A DNA stretch of 64,000 nucleotides, from assembly GCA_037176885.1 (NCBI GenBank), contig JAWWNJ010000086.1:868001-932000 (forward strand), read 5' to 3'. Under the pieces are notes generated by a model. The model worked only from the letters and a program-made list of their open reading frames with translations, was not told where the DNA came from and did no database searches. The DNA is from Favolaschia claudopus. Its lineage: Eukaryota > Basidiomycota > Agaricomycetes > Agaricales > Mycenaceae. Below, piece by piece: positions 32,620-44,524 of the stretch. Position numbers and translations under genes: made by a program. How positions within the stretch are numbered: the first letter of the stretch is position 1; the number at the start of each line of letters is the position of its first letter.

Positions 32620-33278
32620 TGTAAGGGCAACAGCTGCCAGGGCCTGAGGCCCGAGGTACTCAAGAGTCCAACAAGCACTGGGCAGAGGGAGAATCCTTAG
32701 TGGGCTAGCTACAACAAGAGGAAGAGTGTCTACTCACCTGGGCAGAGGGAGAATCCTTAGAGAACAGAGTAAGGAGTCTCCATGCCCAGGCGTCACAGTA
32801 AAAGTGCGCGTGACGCGTGACTTCTCACGGTGCGTGGGAACTATGTAGTAGCACAGCATCTATGATGTGATATCAATGATCAGATGATCCAACAGTAGCA
32901 GGGAGCCAGGGATATGCCCAGAAGAGGGAGGATCACAATACTGGTCCAGAGATCGTAGACCGACGAAGGCCCGAAGATACCCTGTGGTCCGGGGAGCGTG
33001 GGAAACCGGAGCCGGAGTCCGGAGGGCCGGAGCTCGGGGGTACCAGAGCTCTCGGAGGGCTAGAAGTCTGACCGGAAGACCAGTAGGGAACCGGGTTGCG
33101 CTGAGCACTAGCTGTAGGAGCGCAGGGTCGACAGGAGTCTGTCGAGGAGGGGAACGGGGGGTCGGAAGGAGGAAGGTGTGACAAAGGGGGAAGTCTGGAG
33201 GGAGTAGCGTTCCCAAGAAGGCTGGAGTGATGCAAGGAATAGCGGAGCGGGTCGGGGAAGCGGGGGGTTCCCCTGACA
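32620..33278 (-). repeat. LARD-2 LTR (left)
   Basis: 659 bp, TGTAAGGGC...CCCTGACA. Confidence 0.93.
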
Positions 33279-35943
33279 TCAGCCCCACTTCAGAATGTGG
33301 CGACCCGACACATCCAAAGCAGAGAGCGCAGAGCAAACTCGAAGGGAAAAAAGACACAGCCCCGCTTCACGCTTTGCGACGACCCGGCGCGAAGTGACAC
33401 AAAAGGGAGGGTGGGAGGGGAAAAAAAAGGTCATGCCTCCCTTGCCCACAGGTCTCCGTCATGCGCTCTTCGACCATTGAGCTACGGTCGGCGCTTTGCC
33501 TTGTACACTGCTTCTCAGATGCCCAAGTCTTCAGCATGACCCTCAAGGAGTAGGCAGACATATCCTGACCCGCCACTCCTTGATATTGTACTGGTCAGTG
33601 CTTAGGCTTGTACATCCTCTCAGCTGTCCAATCCTGCAGCAGTCCACTGACCCGCTATGGAGCTCCAAATGTCGCTCCTGTAGGAGGAAGCTCCCTCTTG
33701 TCGCTTCCTCAGCTCTACCCCTTCCAGCCCACCTTCACAGTGTGGCGCCTCGACACACACATCCGGTGGGGCCTATGGCCACAGCGGAAAAAAAAATTGG
33801 ATGGTGGTCACAGGGTGCACTGGGAGGTTGTACGAGGGCTGGAGGTATCCACCATGCCGTCTAGAATGTCGGGGCACACTGCACCGCACGTAGCGGACAG
33901 CAGCACCTAGCGGTGCAACGACACGAGGATAGAACCAAAACAACCGCCTTCCTGCTGCTAGCCAAGGTGTTACAAGCCGATCAACGGGATCGGCCATCAC
34001 ATGGTCAACTCAAGGCCCCAGTTCCCACCGGGGCTCGTAGAGAACGTAGCCGGACGGATATAGGCCCATGGAAACACAACATAGGGAGCGGCAGCAGGAT
34101 GGCAAGGAAGGGTTGGTGGTTCAAGAAGGGCGCAAGGGATTGACACCGTGCCCAATGCCTAATAGGGCGGAGGCCAAGAGACGCTCCTAATGTTGCGGCA
34201 TCGTGCACAAGGCTACCTTGATACACATGGCTGCGCTGGGTATTCCAAGATGCCGCAGGTCGAGGACACAAAAGCTAGCTCAACCATCACGCACGTACCG
34301 TGACTAGGGGTGTGCGGAGGCATAACGTAGGGTAGCAGCGCAAACAATGGCAGGGCAAGGTACCTCGTCGACATGACATCCAGCCAAATATACCAAGACG
34401 CCGCAAGCCGGCTTTGAAGGCCGGCCATCACGCATGCACCATGACTAGGGGTGTGCGGAGACGTAACGTAGGAAAGTGGCGTGAGTGGCAGGCCGAGTCA
34501 ACGGAAGGAGGGGGGAGGACAAATGTGGTGGACGTAAGAGACCCATTAGTAACCCAATGCAGAGCATGGTGGGAGAAGGACCAGGAGCGGTTAGTGAAGG
34601 GGGGGGGGGAGGAATGAGCCCCCCTTCACTGGATTTGAGACACCGCTCGCAGTGTCTCATGCGCAAGTCATCGTAGGTGAAGTGGACGAGGGACGAGCCC
34701 CCCTTCACCAGATTGGAAGACGAAGACGGCCATTGTGAGTAGGGTGAAGGGCGGCTTGAGAGACAAGCCCCCCTTCACCAGAGAGGTTCTACTGACAAGA
34801 GGGCGGAACACTATGCACTAGGTGGACATGGTGAAGACAGGCGAGAGGAGGCGAGCCCCCCTTCACCAGGCAGAGTCTACCTAAAGTGCAGCGGTGCGCA
34901 TGAGCAAGGAGCCCCACAGCGAGCATCACAGGGGGGAGGTCAGAATCAACCTTCCCACCTTGAAATCAAATGACGCGGCGTATGGAGCCCCCCTTCATGA
35001 TTGCGACCACGCAATACGAGACAACAGTATCAAGACGAATCATGAATCCCCGCCGTCAACGCCACCGCTGCCGCGGGGACGCTACATTGGACAAACACAC
35101 AGACGCCAGGACACAGAGTCAAGGGGATGGGATGGAGAGTGGAAGGGAAGGGTGCGAGTCAGACACCAGGCTGCAGAGAAGGCAGCGGATGGCCCCCAGC
35201 AAGCCCAGACATAAGCTTCCCGCTCTTGCACAAACGCACGAGTACCCAGAGAAAGCAGATAAAGAGGTATAGTTGGCTACAGCCTGCACGATAGGAGAAT
35301 CCTTCGAAGGAAGGGGGTGGCAACTGTAGCAGCTCGACGAGCTGCCAGCAACGAGTTGCCCCGCCACCCAATCTCCATGCAGACTGCAGGCGCTCAGAGG
35401 TCCCTAGGCACCGGCGGACACCCCTAAGGACGGGGAGGCCGGGGAGATATGGACTTGAGCAACCTTGCAACTCTCGACAGTGCTCCCTCCAAGCCACACC
35501 CACAAAGGCAAGAGGAAAGGAAGCTCACCGGTCAAGAGGGGGAGTGAGACTCGAGGCCAGACGACACAAGAACAGGCCCAAGGTCACAGAGGGAGAGGGG
35601 AAGGAGTAGTCGAAGTGCCAGTGTGAGCCAGTGACGAGCAGTGGCATCTGGCACGAGCCTAAACGGCAGTTGGCCACACACAAGAAGAGGAGAAGTCGAC
35701 GAGAGGTGGCAAATGCCGAGGAGGGGGTCCATGGGATGCAGGAGGGAAAGGGAAGAAGACTTTCAGTGGTAGACACACACACCATACTTGTGTTGCAGTC
35801 CCAAAACCCAAATCCTACACCAAGCCATGGGGCAGAGGCTACTCAGCGACCTCCATGCCCAAAGAATGCACCAAGATGGTCTGCTACTCTTGTGAGGACA
35901 GAGGAGGAGGGAATAGGGTCCGCTATTGGTGACTCTGTTCTGC

Positions 35944-36602
35944 TGTAAGGGCAACAGCTGCCAGGGCCTGAGGCCCGAGGTACTCAAGAGTCCAACAAGC
36001 ACTGGGCAGAGGGAGAATCCTTAGTGGGCTAGCTACAACAAGAGGAAGAGTGTCTACTCACCTGGGCAGAGGGAGAATCCTTAGAGAACAGAGTAAGGAG
36101 TCTCCATGCCCAGGCGTCACAGTAAAAGTGCGCGTGACGCGTGACTTCTCACGGTGCGTGGGAACTATGTAGTAGCACAGCATCTATGATGTGATATCAA
36201 TGATCAGATGATCCAACAGTAGCAGGGAGCCAGGGATATGCCCAGAAGAGGGAGGATCACAATACTGGTCCAGAGATCGTAGACCGACGAAGGCCCGAAG
36301 ATACCCTGTGGTCCGGGGAGCGTGGGAAACCGGAGCCGGAGTCCGGAGGGCCGGAGCTCGGGGGTACCAGAGCTCTCGGAGGGCTAGAAGTCTGACCGGA
36401 AGACCAGTAGGGAACCGGGTTGCGCTGAGCACTAGCTGTAGGAGCGCAGGGTCGACAGGAGTCTGTCGAGGAGGGGAACGGGGGGTCGGAAGGAGGAAGG
36501 TGTGACAAAGGGGGAAGTCTGGAGGGAGTAGCGTTCCCAAGAAGGCTGGAGTGATGCAAGGAATAGCGGAGCGGGTCGGGGAAGCGGGGGGTTCCCCTGA
36601 CA
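35944..36602 (-). repeat. LARD-2 LTR (right)
   Basis: 659 bp. Its minus strand is read in frame from copia A pol, adding about 130 artificial residues to the integrase frame. Confidence 0.93.
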
Positions 36603-38618
36603 ATTCCGCGAAAGCAGAATCTTCCGGCGCACGGTCAGGGTCCTCTGGAGCTGGCGCTGCTGCTAACCCTGAATTGAGGTTTGCGGTGGCGGCCTTGAGC
36701 TCAGCGCCTTCCCGGATTCGGGTAGATGGGTCGCGCGGAGGTGGTAGAGGACGAGGTTGACGAGGTGCCCGGGGTTTAGGTTGTGACACAACATCCGCAG
36801 GTCCAGCCGGAGCAGGAGGGGATGGTGCACGAGGAGGTACCGGATTGGCAGTTGGAGGCGTAGAAGTGGAGGAAGGAGGGCTGTAATCATCATCATCAGC
36901 TTCGGTCGAAGACGATTTGAGAGAAGAATATTTGTATGAGTGTATATCCCCCTCAGCCCGAAATTCCCCACAATTTGAGTTGTCGTCGAATTTGATATGA
37001 GGCGACGACCCGAAGGTACGCTTTGAGGGGCGATAAACCTTCCAAGCCTTGCGATCATCCGGATACCCAACAAAAATAACCGATTCGCCGCGATGGTCGA
37101 ACTTTTTGCGATTAGGATTGTCGTTATAGAGGTAAGCCCTGCAACCGAAACGGTGAAAAGACCTGTACTTCGGCTGTTTGCGGTTTGGGAAGTGGATGGA
37201 GAAAGGGGTACGAAGGTCGAGAGCGCTGTGTGGGTTACGGTTTTTGACATAGACCATGTAATTGCTGGCCTCAGCCCACATGCTAAGCGGCAGGTCGGCG
37301 TCGATGAGGACGGTGCGAACGCGGTCAAAAATAGACCTAAACTGACGTTCGGCGACACTGTTCTGTTCAGGAGTACGTGGAGCGCTGGTTTTGAGCTGAA
37401 TACCACGTGCCTTCAAGAACCGCTTCAGGTCTTCGTTGATAAATTCACCCCCATTATCGACGTGCCAGACCTTAAGCTTGCGACCTGTCTCACGCTCGAC
37501 CATCTCCAACCACTCCTTGAATGCGGCTACTGCATCACTCTTGTGACGCAGGTAAAACATCCAAATCCAGCGAGAGCAGTCATCGGTGAAAGCGAGGGCA
37601 TATTTCGATCCGTTCAGAGTACGGACTGGAGCAGTCCAAAGATCTGTATGAACGTGATCGAGAATCTGTTCGGCATTTTCCTCTTCCGAAGGAGGAAAAG
37701 AGGCACGAGTCATCTTGCCCTCCATGCAAGATTGACATACCGGCGGCTCAGCATTGAGTTCTGCCGTAGATAGTTTCACACCTGAAATGTGACCCTTCCG
37801 AACGAAAGCGCGCAGCGCAGGGTAGCCTAGATGCCCTAGACGCTGATGCAGCTCCTCAAGCTTTGAGGTCGGAGGTCGAGACGAGGTGGAAAAAGAATTC
37901 TCCGTCGACGAGGAGGAATCGAGGTGATAGAGGCGATCGCTGCCGAGAGAGGCGGTCAGAATAACCTTCTCGGACGAAATGAGGTTGCGGATGAGCTTGC
38001 CACTGTCACCCTTCTCAAAGGTAACACAGCGTCCACCGCCAAAGACGGTGTAACAGTCCGCCTGATCAAGCCGCGACACTGATATAAGTGTCTGCTGAGA
38101 GTCAGGGACATAACAGGTAGCTTTCAACCTGAGTCGGACGTTACCACCCTTAGGATGGGACGCTAGTAGCTGTGCTTCACCGCGACCCTCGATTTTCCTC
38201 GAACCATTGCCGAACCCGCTGATATTTCCGGATACGGCTTGGGCGTAAGAAATGAAGTCGCGTCGAACGGAGTGAATGTGTGTCGATGTACCGGAATCGA
38301 TGATGGTAGATGCACCCGCTGTACGTGCACTGTACGCGGAGTTGTTGGTCTGGGAGGATGACGTCGGAGGTGTAGCCGGAATGCTCTCATCACGCAGGGA
38401 GTAAGAGGAGAAGTCGGCCACGGAGGCCATTAAGCATTTCTCGAAGCGTACATTATTGGATTTTTCGTCTCCCCCTCCATCCGTATTGTGGGCCTTCTCC
38501 TTGCCCTTACCCCTCTTCTCCTTCTTTTTATGCTGCTGCTGCTTCGGGCCCTGACCGGCCTTACCGCCACCCGGTTGCCAGCAGTCGTCCGCAATATGAC
38601 CTTCATGCTTGCAGTTAC
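36603..38618 (-). pseudogene. Copia A: gag zinc knuckle end, protease, integrase
   Basis: Begins in the CCHC knuckle (CKHEGHIADDC; its first half CRN lies beyond the solo LTR). Then come a basic Lys/Gln linker, protease TIIDSGTSTHIHS, the GAG-pre-integrase zinc motif (HQRLGHLG...CQSCMEGKM), and an integrase core with HTDLW, FTDDCSRWIW, VWHVDNGGEFINEDL and TPEQNSVAERQF, which supply the D-D-E residues. The GKR-like tail (CRAYLYNDNPNRKKFD) and a Pro-rich linker follow. This stretch itself is open, but LARD-2 cuts it at 36603, so the frame continues into LTR sequence instead of RT. Confidence 0.93.
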
Positions 38619-39276
38619 TGTCAGGGGAACCCCCCGCTTCCCCGACCCGCTCCGCTATTCCTTGCATCACTCCAGCCTTCTTGGGAACGCTACTCCCTCC
38701 AGACTTCCCCCTTTGTCACACCTTCCTCCTTCCGACCCCCCGTTCCCCTCCTCGACAGACTCCTGTCGACCCTGCGCTCCTACAGCTAGTGCTCAGCGCA
38801 ACCCGGTTCCCTACTGGTCTTCCGGTCAGACTTCTAGCCCTCCGAGAGCTCTGGTACCCCCGAGCTCCGGCCCTCCGGACTCCGGCTCCGGTTTCCCACG
38901 CTCCCCGGACCACAGGGTATCTTCGGGCCTTCGTCGGTCTACGATCTCTGGACCAGTATTGTGATCCTCCCTCTTCTGGGCATATCCCGGGCTCCCTGCT
39001 ACTGTTGGATCATCTGATCATTGATATCACATCATAGATGCTGTGCTACTACATAGTTCCCACGCACCGTGAGAAGTCACGCGTCACGCGCACTTTTACT
39101 GTGACGCCTGGGCATGGAGACTCCTTACTCTGTTCTCTAAGGATTCTCCCTCTGCCCAGGTGAGTAGACACTCTTCCTCTTGTTGTAGCTAGCCCACTAA
39201 GGATTCTCCCTCTGCCCAGTGCTTGTTGGACTCTTGAGTACCTCGGGCCTCAGGCCCTGGCAGCTGGGGCCTTACA
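38619..39276 (+). mobile_element. Solo LARD LTR, opposite orientation, TSD GTTAC
   Basis: 658 bp, TGTCAGGGG...CCTTACA, flanked by GTTAC at 38614-38618 and 39277-39281. It differs slightly from the other LARD LTRs (for example CAGCTGGGGCC and CCCGGGCTCC), so it is older or from a sister copy. It splits the gag zinc knuckle between the two halves of CRN-C. Insert plus TSD is 663 bp, a multiple of three, so the frame is kept. Confidence 0.95.
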
Positions 39277-40014
39277 GTTACGACAGAATTTCGTACCGCG
39301 AGCGATGGCAGCGTGCTCCAACGCTGCAAGGGCAGACTCCTGCGACTGACCCTCGGTCTTCGGGGACTTCCTGCGGCGACAGGAATCGAGGACACCCTGG
39401 ATCGTAGAGACCAGAGTAGTTGTGTCGTCAATCTTGGCGCTCTAGACAAGGGAATAGTAGGATTTGGGGTCGTCTGGATCGGAGGGAAGAGTGGAGAGGA
39501 AGATGGCGCTAACGATAGGACCGGGGATACTGAATCCGGCCTTCGTAAGATGAGTCTGCGCTTTCTGGAAGTCCTTCACATGCTGATCGAGTGCGAGTGT
39601 GTCGTCGTCAAGAAGGGGACGAGTGAGCTGACGGAACCAGAGCATAATGCCCCCAGTCCCAGTCTGCCCAAACTCGGTCTCGAGAGCGGTCCAAGCTTGG
39701 TGGACAGTGCGTTAGTCTGAGACCTTGACAACGAGCTCGCTGTCGACAGAAGACAGCAAATATGAGAGTGCGGACCTGTCCTTCTTCTTCCAAATCCTGT
39801 GCTCCTCCGCAGACGCCTTGTCCCCCGGCTTAGATACCGTGGAAACAATATCCCAGATTTCTATTGTCTCGTACGCTGACTTCATCCGTTTGGACCACGG
39901 GAAGTACCCGGTTTCGTCCTTGAGGCGGTCCTCCCCGCGCGGAAAGAAAGTCCCAGCGCCGTGGGGTAAATCCCAGGAAGAAGCCGTCGAAGTTTTGGTG
40001 TCAGGATCGGGCAT
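39277..40014 (-). pseudogene. Copia A gag, N-terminal part, two stop codons
   Basis: ATG at 40014 gives MPDPDTKTSTASSWDLPHGA, then YFPWSKRMKSAYETIEIWDIV, RSALSYLLSSVDSELVVKVS, TAA at 39712-39714, TVHQAWTALETEFGQTGTGG, FLSTLPSDPDDPKSYYSLV, TAG at 39442-39444 (compatible with CAG to TAG), and IQGVLD up to GTKFCRN, where the solo LTR starts. This is a UBN2/Retrotran-gag-type copia Gag. All parts are in one frame. Confidence 0.9.
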
Positions 40015-40168
40015 GACGTGTCAGCGAGAAGTCGACAAGTTTGGTGTAAAATGTGGCGGGAAGCAGGGTAGATGTGGGGAATGAGATAATAAAGAGAGTC
40101 GTCGAGTTTTCGACAAGTAGCGGTTCGGTACTGGCTGAGATTAAGCAGAGGCGCGGTGGCCCATAACC

Positions 40169-40444
40169 TGATAGAATACAGTAAGTATAAACTCAGTCGT
40201 GGAGGAAACGACTCGTGTATTATATACCTGATAGAATACAAGTAAGTATTAACTACCGGGAGAATCAGTAAACTGTAGGGACTGTAAGTAAGGATTCACA
40301 TACCTCAGTCGTGGAGGAAACGACTGAGGAATGTGACGGTGACACGATACTACATAAGGAGCGTGTGACGCGTAACTCTACGGATAGCGAGTTGGAATAT
40401 TAAGGAATGTACGGTAAGTAAACGGAATAATAAATACTTCAACA
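40169..40444 (-). repeat. Copia A 5' LTR (right)
   Basis: 276 bp. Same parts as the left LTR shifted by 9478; intron 40303-40253. The two substitutions relative to the left copy are near 40291 and 40331. Confidence 0.93.
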
Positions 40445-41376
40445 CGGTACAGTAAAGTACTACGGCACACCTGAACGCGGGAGCACTACAGAAAGTAGTG
40501 GGTGAAGTAAAGTAAATCGAAGTAAAGTAAAGCGAAAGTGCAATAAATTTATATAAGATCTGCGCCAAGAGATGGATAGAAAGTAAAGTGCGGTAGAGTA
40601 AACTGTATGTCTGTGATTTCTCGGCTTGGATTGAATATTACTAAACATGCGGTTCGGGAACGAGATTGATGCTGCAAAGACCTACAGTAACTTGGTAAGT
40701 AACTTGAACAGGTAGCTAATTGACTTTGTTTGCGACTAGAGCTAGCTGGAATACCCGTCGATTCCAGCAAAACTTTGGTGTTAAGATGGGAGCTGAGTTT
40801 AATAGAAGTAGGCGGTGAATCTGAATCGTTATGTGCGAGCGAAAAGATTAGCATGGCTGATCGTTGACATCGAAGCCGTAGATCTTTGGCGACCTTTTTA
40901 TTCCGCATTGCTGGTCGCAAGAAAGAAGGAAAGAAACTGCTCTTCATTGAGCTTGGTAGGTTGCGAACCGGACTCGAGACTCATGCGAGATAAACTCAAG
41001 TACATAGTCAAACATGCAATATAGCGTCCCAAAAGAGAGTATCTCCTACTTGGAGCGCAATATCTGACTCAAAACAGCCGGGATAATCTGGATTTTGATC
41101 CCTACGACGCAATTTTAAGAGTAATTGAAGGAGTTTTGGACGGTGGACAGCAAAAGGAACAATGAGGGTCCCGGAAGGTCCGAAAAAAATTTGTAATGCT
41201 TAGTATTCAGAAGCGCCTTGGAGCTCTAAGAATGCTTTTTAGTGCAATTGGAAGCTTCAGACAATAACATTCGAGGGTATGGAGTGCAAATCACGATGTT
41301 TTCGACCTCCCGTTCCCGATTAGGACAATTTTCGCACGATGTAAGCCTCATTATATCAGCAAATAAAAGCAAACTA
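40445..41376. other. No gene seen
   Basis: Begins with the copia A target duplication CGGTA and AGTAA-rich tracts (to about 40545), related in composition to 30281-30345 on the other side. The remainder shows no motif. Confidence 0.4.
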
Positions 41377-41789
41377 TGGTGCGCGTCACTTAGTCACCGC
41401 CTCCTTTGCACTACTGCCAAATCGGCCGGAGGCCGAAATTTTTTCAAAACACCCTATTGAAGCCTGGATTTCGACCAATTTGGGAACTTTTTGAGTAGAC
41501 TTTTGATGCACCTACTGGTGCGATTTGGGTTTTGGCATAGGAGTGGTGTTTGATATCCCTCGTATTGAGGGTTCTGGAGGCCAGCAAGATCGAAATTGGT
41601 GTATACTGCCAAATTGGGTGGGGTGAAAATTTATAGCTCCTTCAATTATTTAAATTTTGGAAATCCCTCTTGGGAAGTTATTCCTCTGTTGAAAAGGAGT
41701 CGTTTGGCAAGAGGAATAAAAATTAGGGCAAAAACTGGGGTCACAGTTAGCGTTGTCACGGAGAGGCGGTGACTAAGTGACGCGCACCA
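41377..41789. mobile_element. MITE family 2, copy 1, 413 bp, TA target site
   Basis: Ends TGGTGCGCGTCACTTAGTCA and TGACTAAGTGACGCGCACCA are perfect inverted repeats and extend further inward, flanked by TA (41375-41376 and 41790-41791). The partner copy is at 54040-54451. Tc1/mariner-like by TSD and TIR; no ORF. Confidence 0.87.
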
Positions 41790-42160
41790 TAGCGTCTCGA
41801 TTTGGTCCCGAATTCAATTTTTATTCGATCCTCCATGGCAAAAAGCAAGAAAAACCGAAACACAGTACGTTCAGCTACCAGCCAGCAAATAACACATATA
41901 TTGACTCGACATATAGGCTGACGGTGTCGACAGTAAACTAGAATGTGATATATGCCACCAAATCGTAAATGTCGGGACGGGAGGGATGGGCAATCTCATG
42001 AACCACAAGAGCAGTGCCTGTAAAGGGCCACCGAAGGGAAAAATGCAGCAGCTCACAAGCTTTTTCCAACGAAAACCAACTGCGCGACTCGTTCCGAGTA
42101 CAGTGGCAAGCGCCCCTCTGGTTTCTTCTGGTGCCGCCGAAGCAGATGACATTAACCTGT

Positions 42161-42462
42161 TTGCGCAAAAGCCATACGAGCCACCAGATGGCTTTGGGCG
42201 TGTGCGCAGCATATGGCTCCTAATTCTTGGTTAATTTATGGCATCAACAACAGTTTCTCTGCTTGAGTGGTCTCTCCCTCACTGTCTGGGTATTGCCCGT
42301 CATGAAGGTCCGCAGTTCATCACCGGGCTTTATCTAGATAAGCACAGATGGTTTTGATGTAGTTGTGAACAGAATGCCCAAAATCAGCAGCCATTGGAGC
42401 CATCGGCTGCGCACACGCCAAAAGCCACCAGATGGCTCGTATGGCTTTTGCGCAACCTCTCT
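42161..42462. repeat. Inverted repeat of ~52 bp around a 190-bp spacer
   Basis: TTTGCGCAAAAGCCATACGA...GCGTGTGCGCAGC at 42161-42213 is mirrored at about 42404-42460 (GCTGCGCACACGCC...ATGGCTTTTGCGCAA). It is related to the GCCATT/GCCACC MITEs at 53341 and 55909. It ends 16 bp before the ATG of the next gene. Confidence 0.75.
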
Positions 42463-42477
42463 ATTGAAGCAAAGCAT

Positions 42478-44524
42478 ATGGCTTCATCGTCCCGGGCTGG
42501 ATCTCCCTCCCTCGAGGCTCAGGATGTCTCTGCCTCTGATAACAACACGCCGAATGATGCCACTCTCGAGAAACCTACCATCTCAGCGTTGAATAACTTG
42601 CGGCTCAAGATGGAGGAGATCCCCCCTCACCTTCGTGGCAACAGCCTAACGGAATTCACGCGCGATCCAGCAAACTTCCTCGCAAAATCCAAGTCAGGAA
42701 CGATCGAGGAGCTGCTCCATAATCTACTGCAGCGCACCTTCGGTGGTGAATCCTGGAATTACAACCTCAGATATGTGCGACAGTATCTGTACCGCGGTCC
42801 CAATGGGCTCGATGGCTTTTGCAATTTCTTCGAGTACTTTGTGCTGGAGCACAGATATTCGCTGCGCAATATTTCCGATATTCTGTTGTTCCTCGAAGAG
42901 GGAATTGACCAAGAGTTCGCGACCTGCTCTTAGACTTGTAAGCCCGCTGATAACATCTACAGATTTTCGCACCTCAATCACGATGATACTACCGTAGACA
43001 TCGAGATCCTCGATCTTCCTCGCCGCTTCAACTCGGGTACTGTGTCTCCCTGTATGGAAGCAACGGTCACGGTCACGAAAACCTCCGTTGCGTTGCAAAA
43101 TGTTTGCCACCGTGACATTTTGCGGGAAAAAGCAGAAAGAATTCCGAGGCATTTTCTATACATTGCATTTTCAGCCAAAATTCTCGGTTGTTGGATACCA
43201 AATAAACACACAAGTTGAACCATCCCAGCGGCTGTTACACTCGAATTAGGCGCAACCGTTTCACTTTGAAGCAACGGTCACTGTCACGATGATGGCCGTT
43301 GACCTTGAAAAAGGCAACGGAAATGTCACGGTCGATTTGGTGTTGCTTCAATACGCAGAGACACAGTACTGTGTTTTGAATCTCTCCGTCGATATCCGAG
43401 AAGAGATGCCCTGGCTGGCAACTCGAATTTCCGGCGGGTCAGAATCCACATACCTCTTATCCCTTTGCCCTTCACGCTGAGAACTCGCTGCACTGGGGAT
43501 ACGAGCTTCGTGATGAGTCCATGTTCCTGCGTGCCACTGACTGCTTCAAAACCTACACGGGTGCCGCAGAGCAGTGCAGGGCATGTCTTGCATTGCCCTC
43601 AGATTCGGTCCTTCAAGGAATTGCTCAGCGCATGCAGAATGGAGTGCACGAGAATTCAAAGCTTGCCTTCCATCCCATCGCCAATTTGATACAGATGCAT
43701 CGGCGCCTCATGGAGCAGCTTCGCGAGAAACGCCTCATACAGCTGAATGATGCACGAACGATAATGAGGAAAATCACAACAATCGACAACCAGAAGGAAC
43801 TTACGATGGCGATTGCGAGTGGCAAAATCATGCGGGTTAGCCATGTTCTCGCTGCCGGCTATCGAAATGGGGCTGGAACGAAGGGTTTAATACAGCTCTG
43901 TCAACGAGCAGCGGAAGGGAAGTACAAGCCAAGGAATGACGAACAGGAGAAGGTGCTTCAGCTGGCATTCCTTCGCGTTGGTGGATCGCGTCTGGCGGAA
44001 ATCTCGCACCGCGCACTGGGGCTCCCGAGCGTCACGACGACACGTCGTAGTACTACCATGCGGCCGCTTCTACCGTCGCCTGGAACAGAATATTGAAGCA
44101 TACTATGAAGCAGGCCCCTCGGACGAAGATCTACCTTCAATTGTTCACCAAGTTGCAATGCTGGATGAGATTGCGATAGAGGCACGACCGCGCTATGACG
44201 ATCGCACAAACATGGTCATCGGAATTTGCAGACAGCATGCACACAAGTTGCCGCTGGCTGGGGACGACTTGAATGTGCTGTGTAATGGAGTGAAGGAAGG
44301 AAAGGCACACCTTGCACGAGAGGTACGTGATTCTCGTTTTATCGTTTTGGTATTGAGTCTTGACTAACCACACTTCATCTCAGGCCACTGTCGCAGCGCT
44401 GGGACTATTGACCCCAAATCCCCGCCTGTATGCTGCTCGGCCGATCCTATTCTCAGCAGACTGTAAGAAGGAGAGTGATCCGCAGCATGCGGTGAACGTC
44501 TTACTTCCGTCGAGTACAAGTTGA
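42478..44524 (+). pseudogene. Broken copy of a repeated Agaricomycete hypothetical protein
   Basis: ATG at 42478. Segments: MASSSRAGSPSLEAQ, then LHNLLQRTFGGESWNYNL...YLYRGPNGLDGFCNFFEYF (stop at 42931). A middle part in another frame follows (about 42950-43480). Next comes LHWGYELRDESMFLRATDCF...GIAQRMQNGVHENSKLAFHP, LTMAIASGKIMRVSHVLAAG, LAEISHRALGLPS, a frameshift near 44075, and EDLPSIVHQVAMLDEIAIEA, RPRYDDRTNMVIGICRQHA. A 61-nt intron (44323-44383, GTACGT...CTCAG, branch-like CTAAC) leads to ATVAALGLLTPNPRLYAARP and TGA at 44522. I recognise a protein family found in many copies in Agaricomycetes, usually much longer at the C-terminus. Its function is unknown to me. At least three frame breaks. 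Confidence 0.6.

Larger units (their letters stand above)
32620..36602 (-). mobile_element. LARD-2: non-coding LTR element inside copia A, 3983 bp, TSD ATTCC
   Basis: LTRs 32620-33278 and 35944-36602, 659 bp each, match those of LARD-1. Target duplication ATTCC is at 32615-32619 and 36603-36607. The internal region is nearly identical to LARD-1 except for a 64-bp segment present in LARD-1 (about 25051-25116) and absent here, plus scattered substitutions. Same orientation as LARD-1. Removing it restores the copia A codons ...SAFAE-SWDEF.... It interrupts pol between integrase and RT. Confidence 0.96.
30691..40444 (-). mobile_element. Copia A: Ty1/copia retrotransposon with two nested insertions, TSD CGGTA
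   Basis: LTRs of 276 bp (30691-30966 and 40169-40444) differ at two positions. The target duplication CGGTA is at 30686-30690 and 40445-40449. The primer-binding site next to the right LTR reads GGTTATGGGCC on the minus strand (40168-40158), the initiator tRNA-Met anticodon-region site also used by Drosophila copia. The polypurine tract TGAGGGGGAG lies at 30975-30967, just after the pol stop. The original element was about 5.1 kb. It received LARD-2 (32620-36602) and a solo LARD LTR (38619-39276). With the insertions and their TSDs removed by coordinate arithmetic, gag-pol is one frame, with two stop codons in gag and a frameshift in RT. Confidence 0.95.

Noticed and set aside
38488..38964. 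158-codon plus ORF over copia A gag and the solo LTR
   Set aside because: Antisense to gag and crosses the solo LTR border, so it is a shadow frame.
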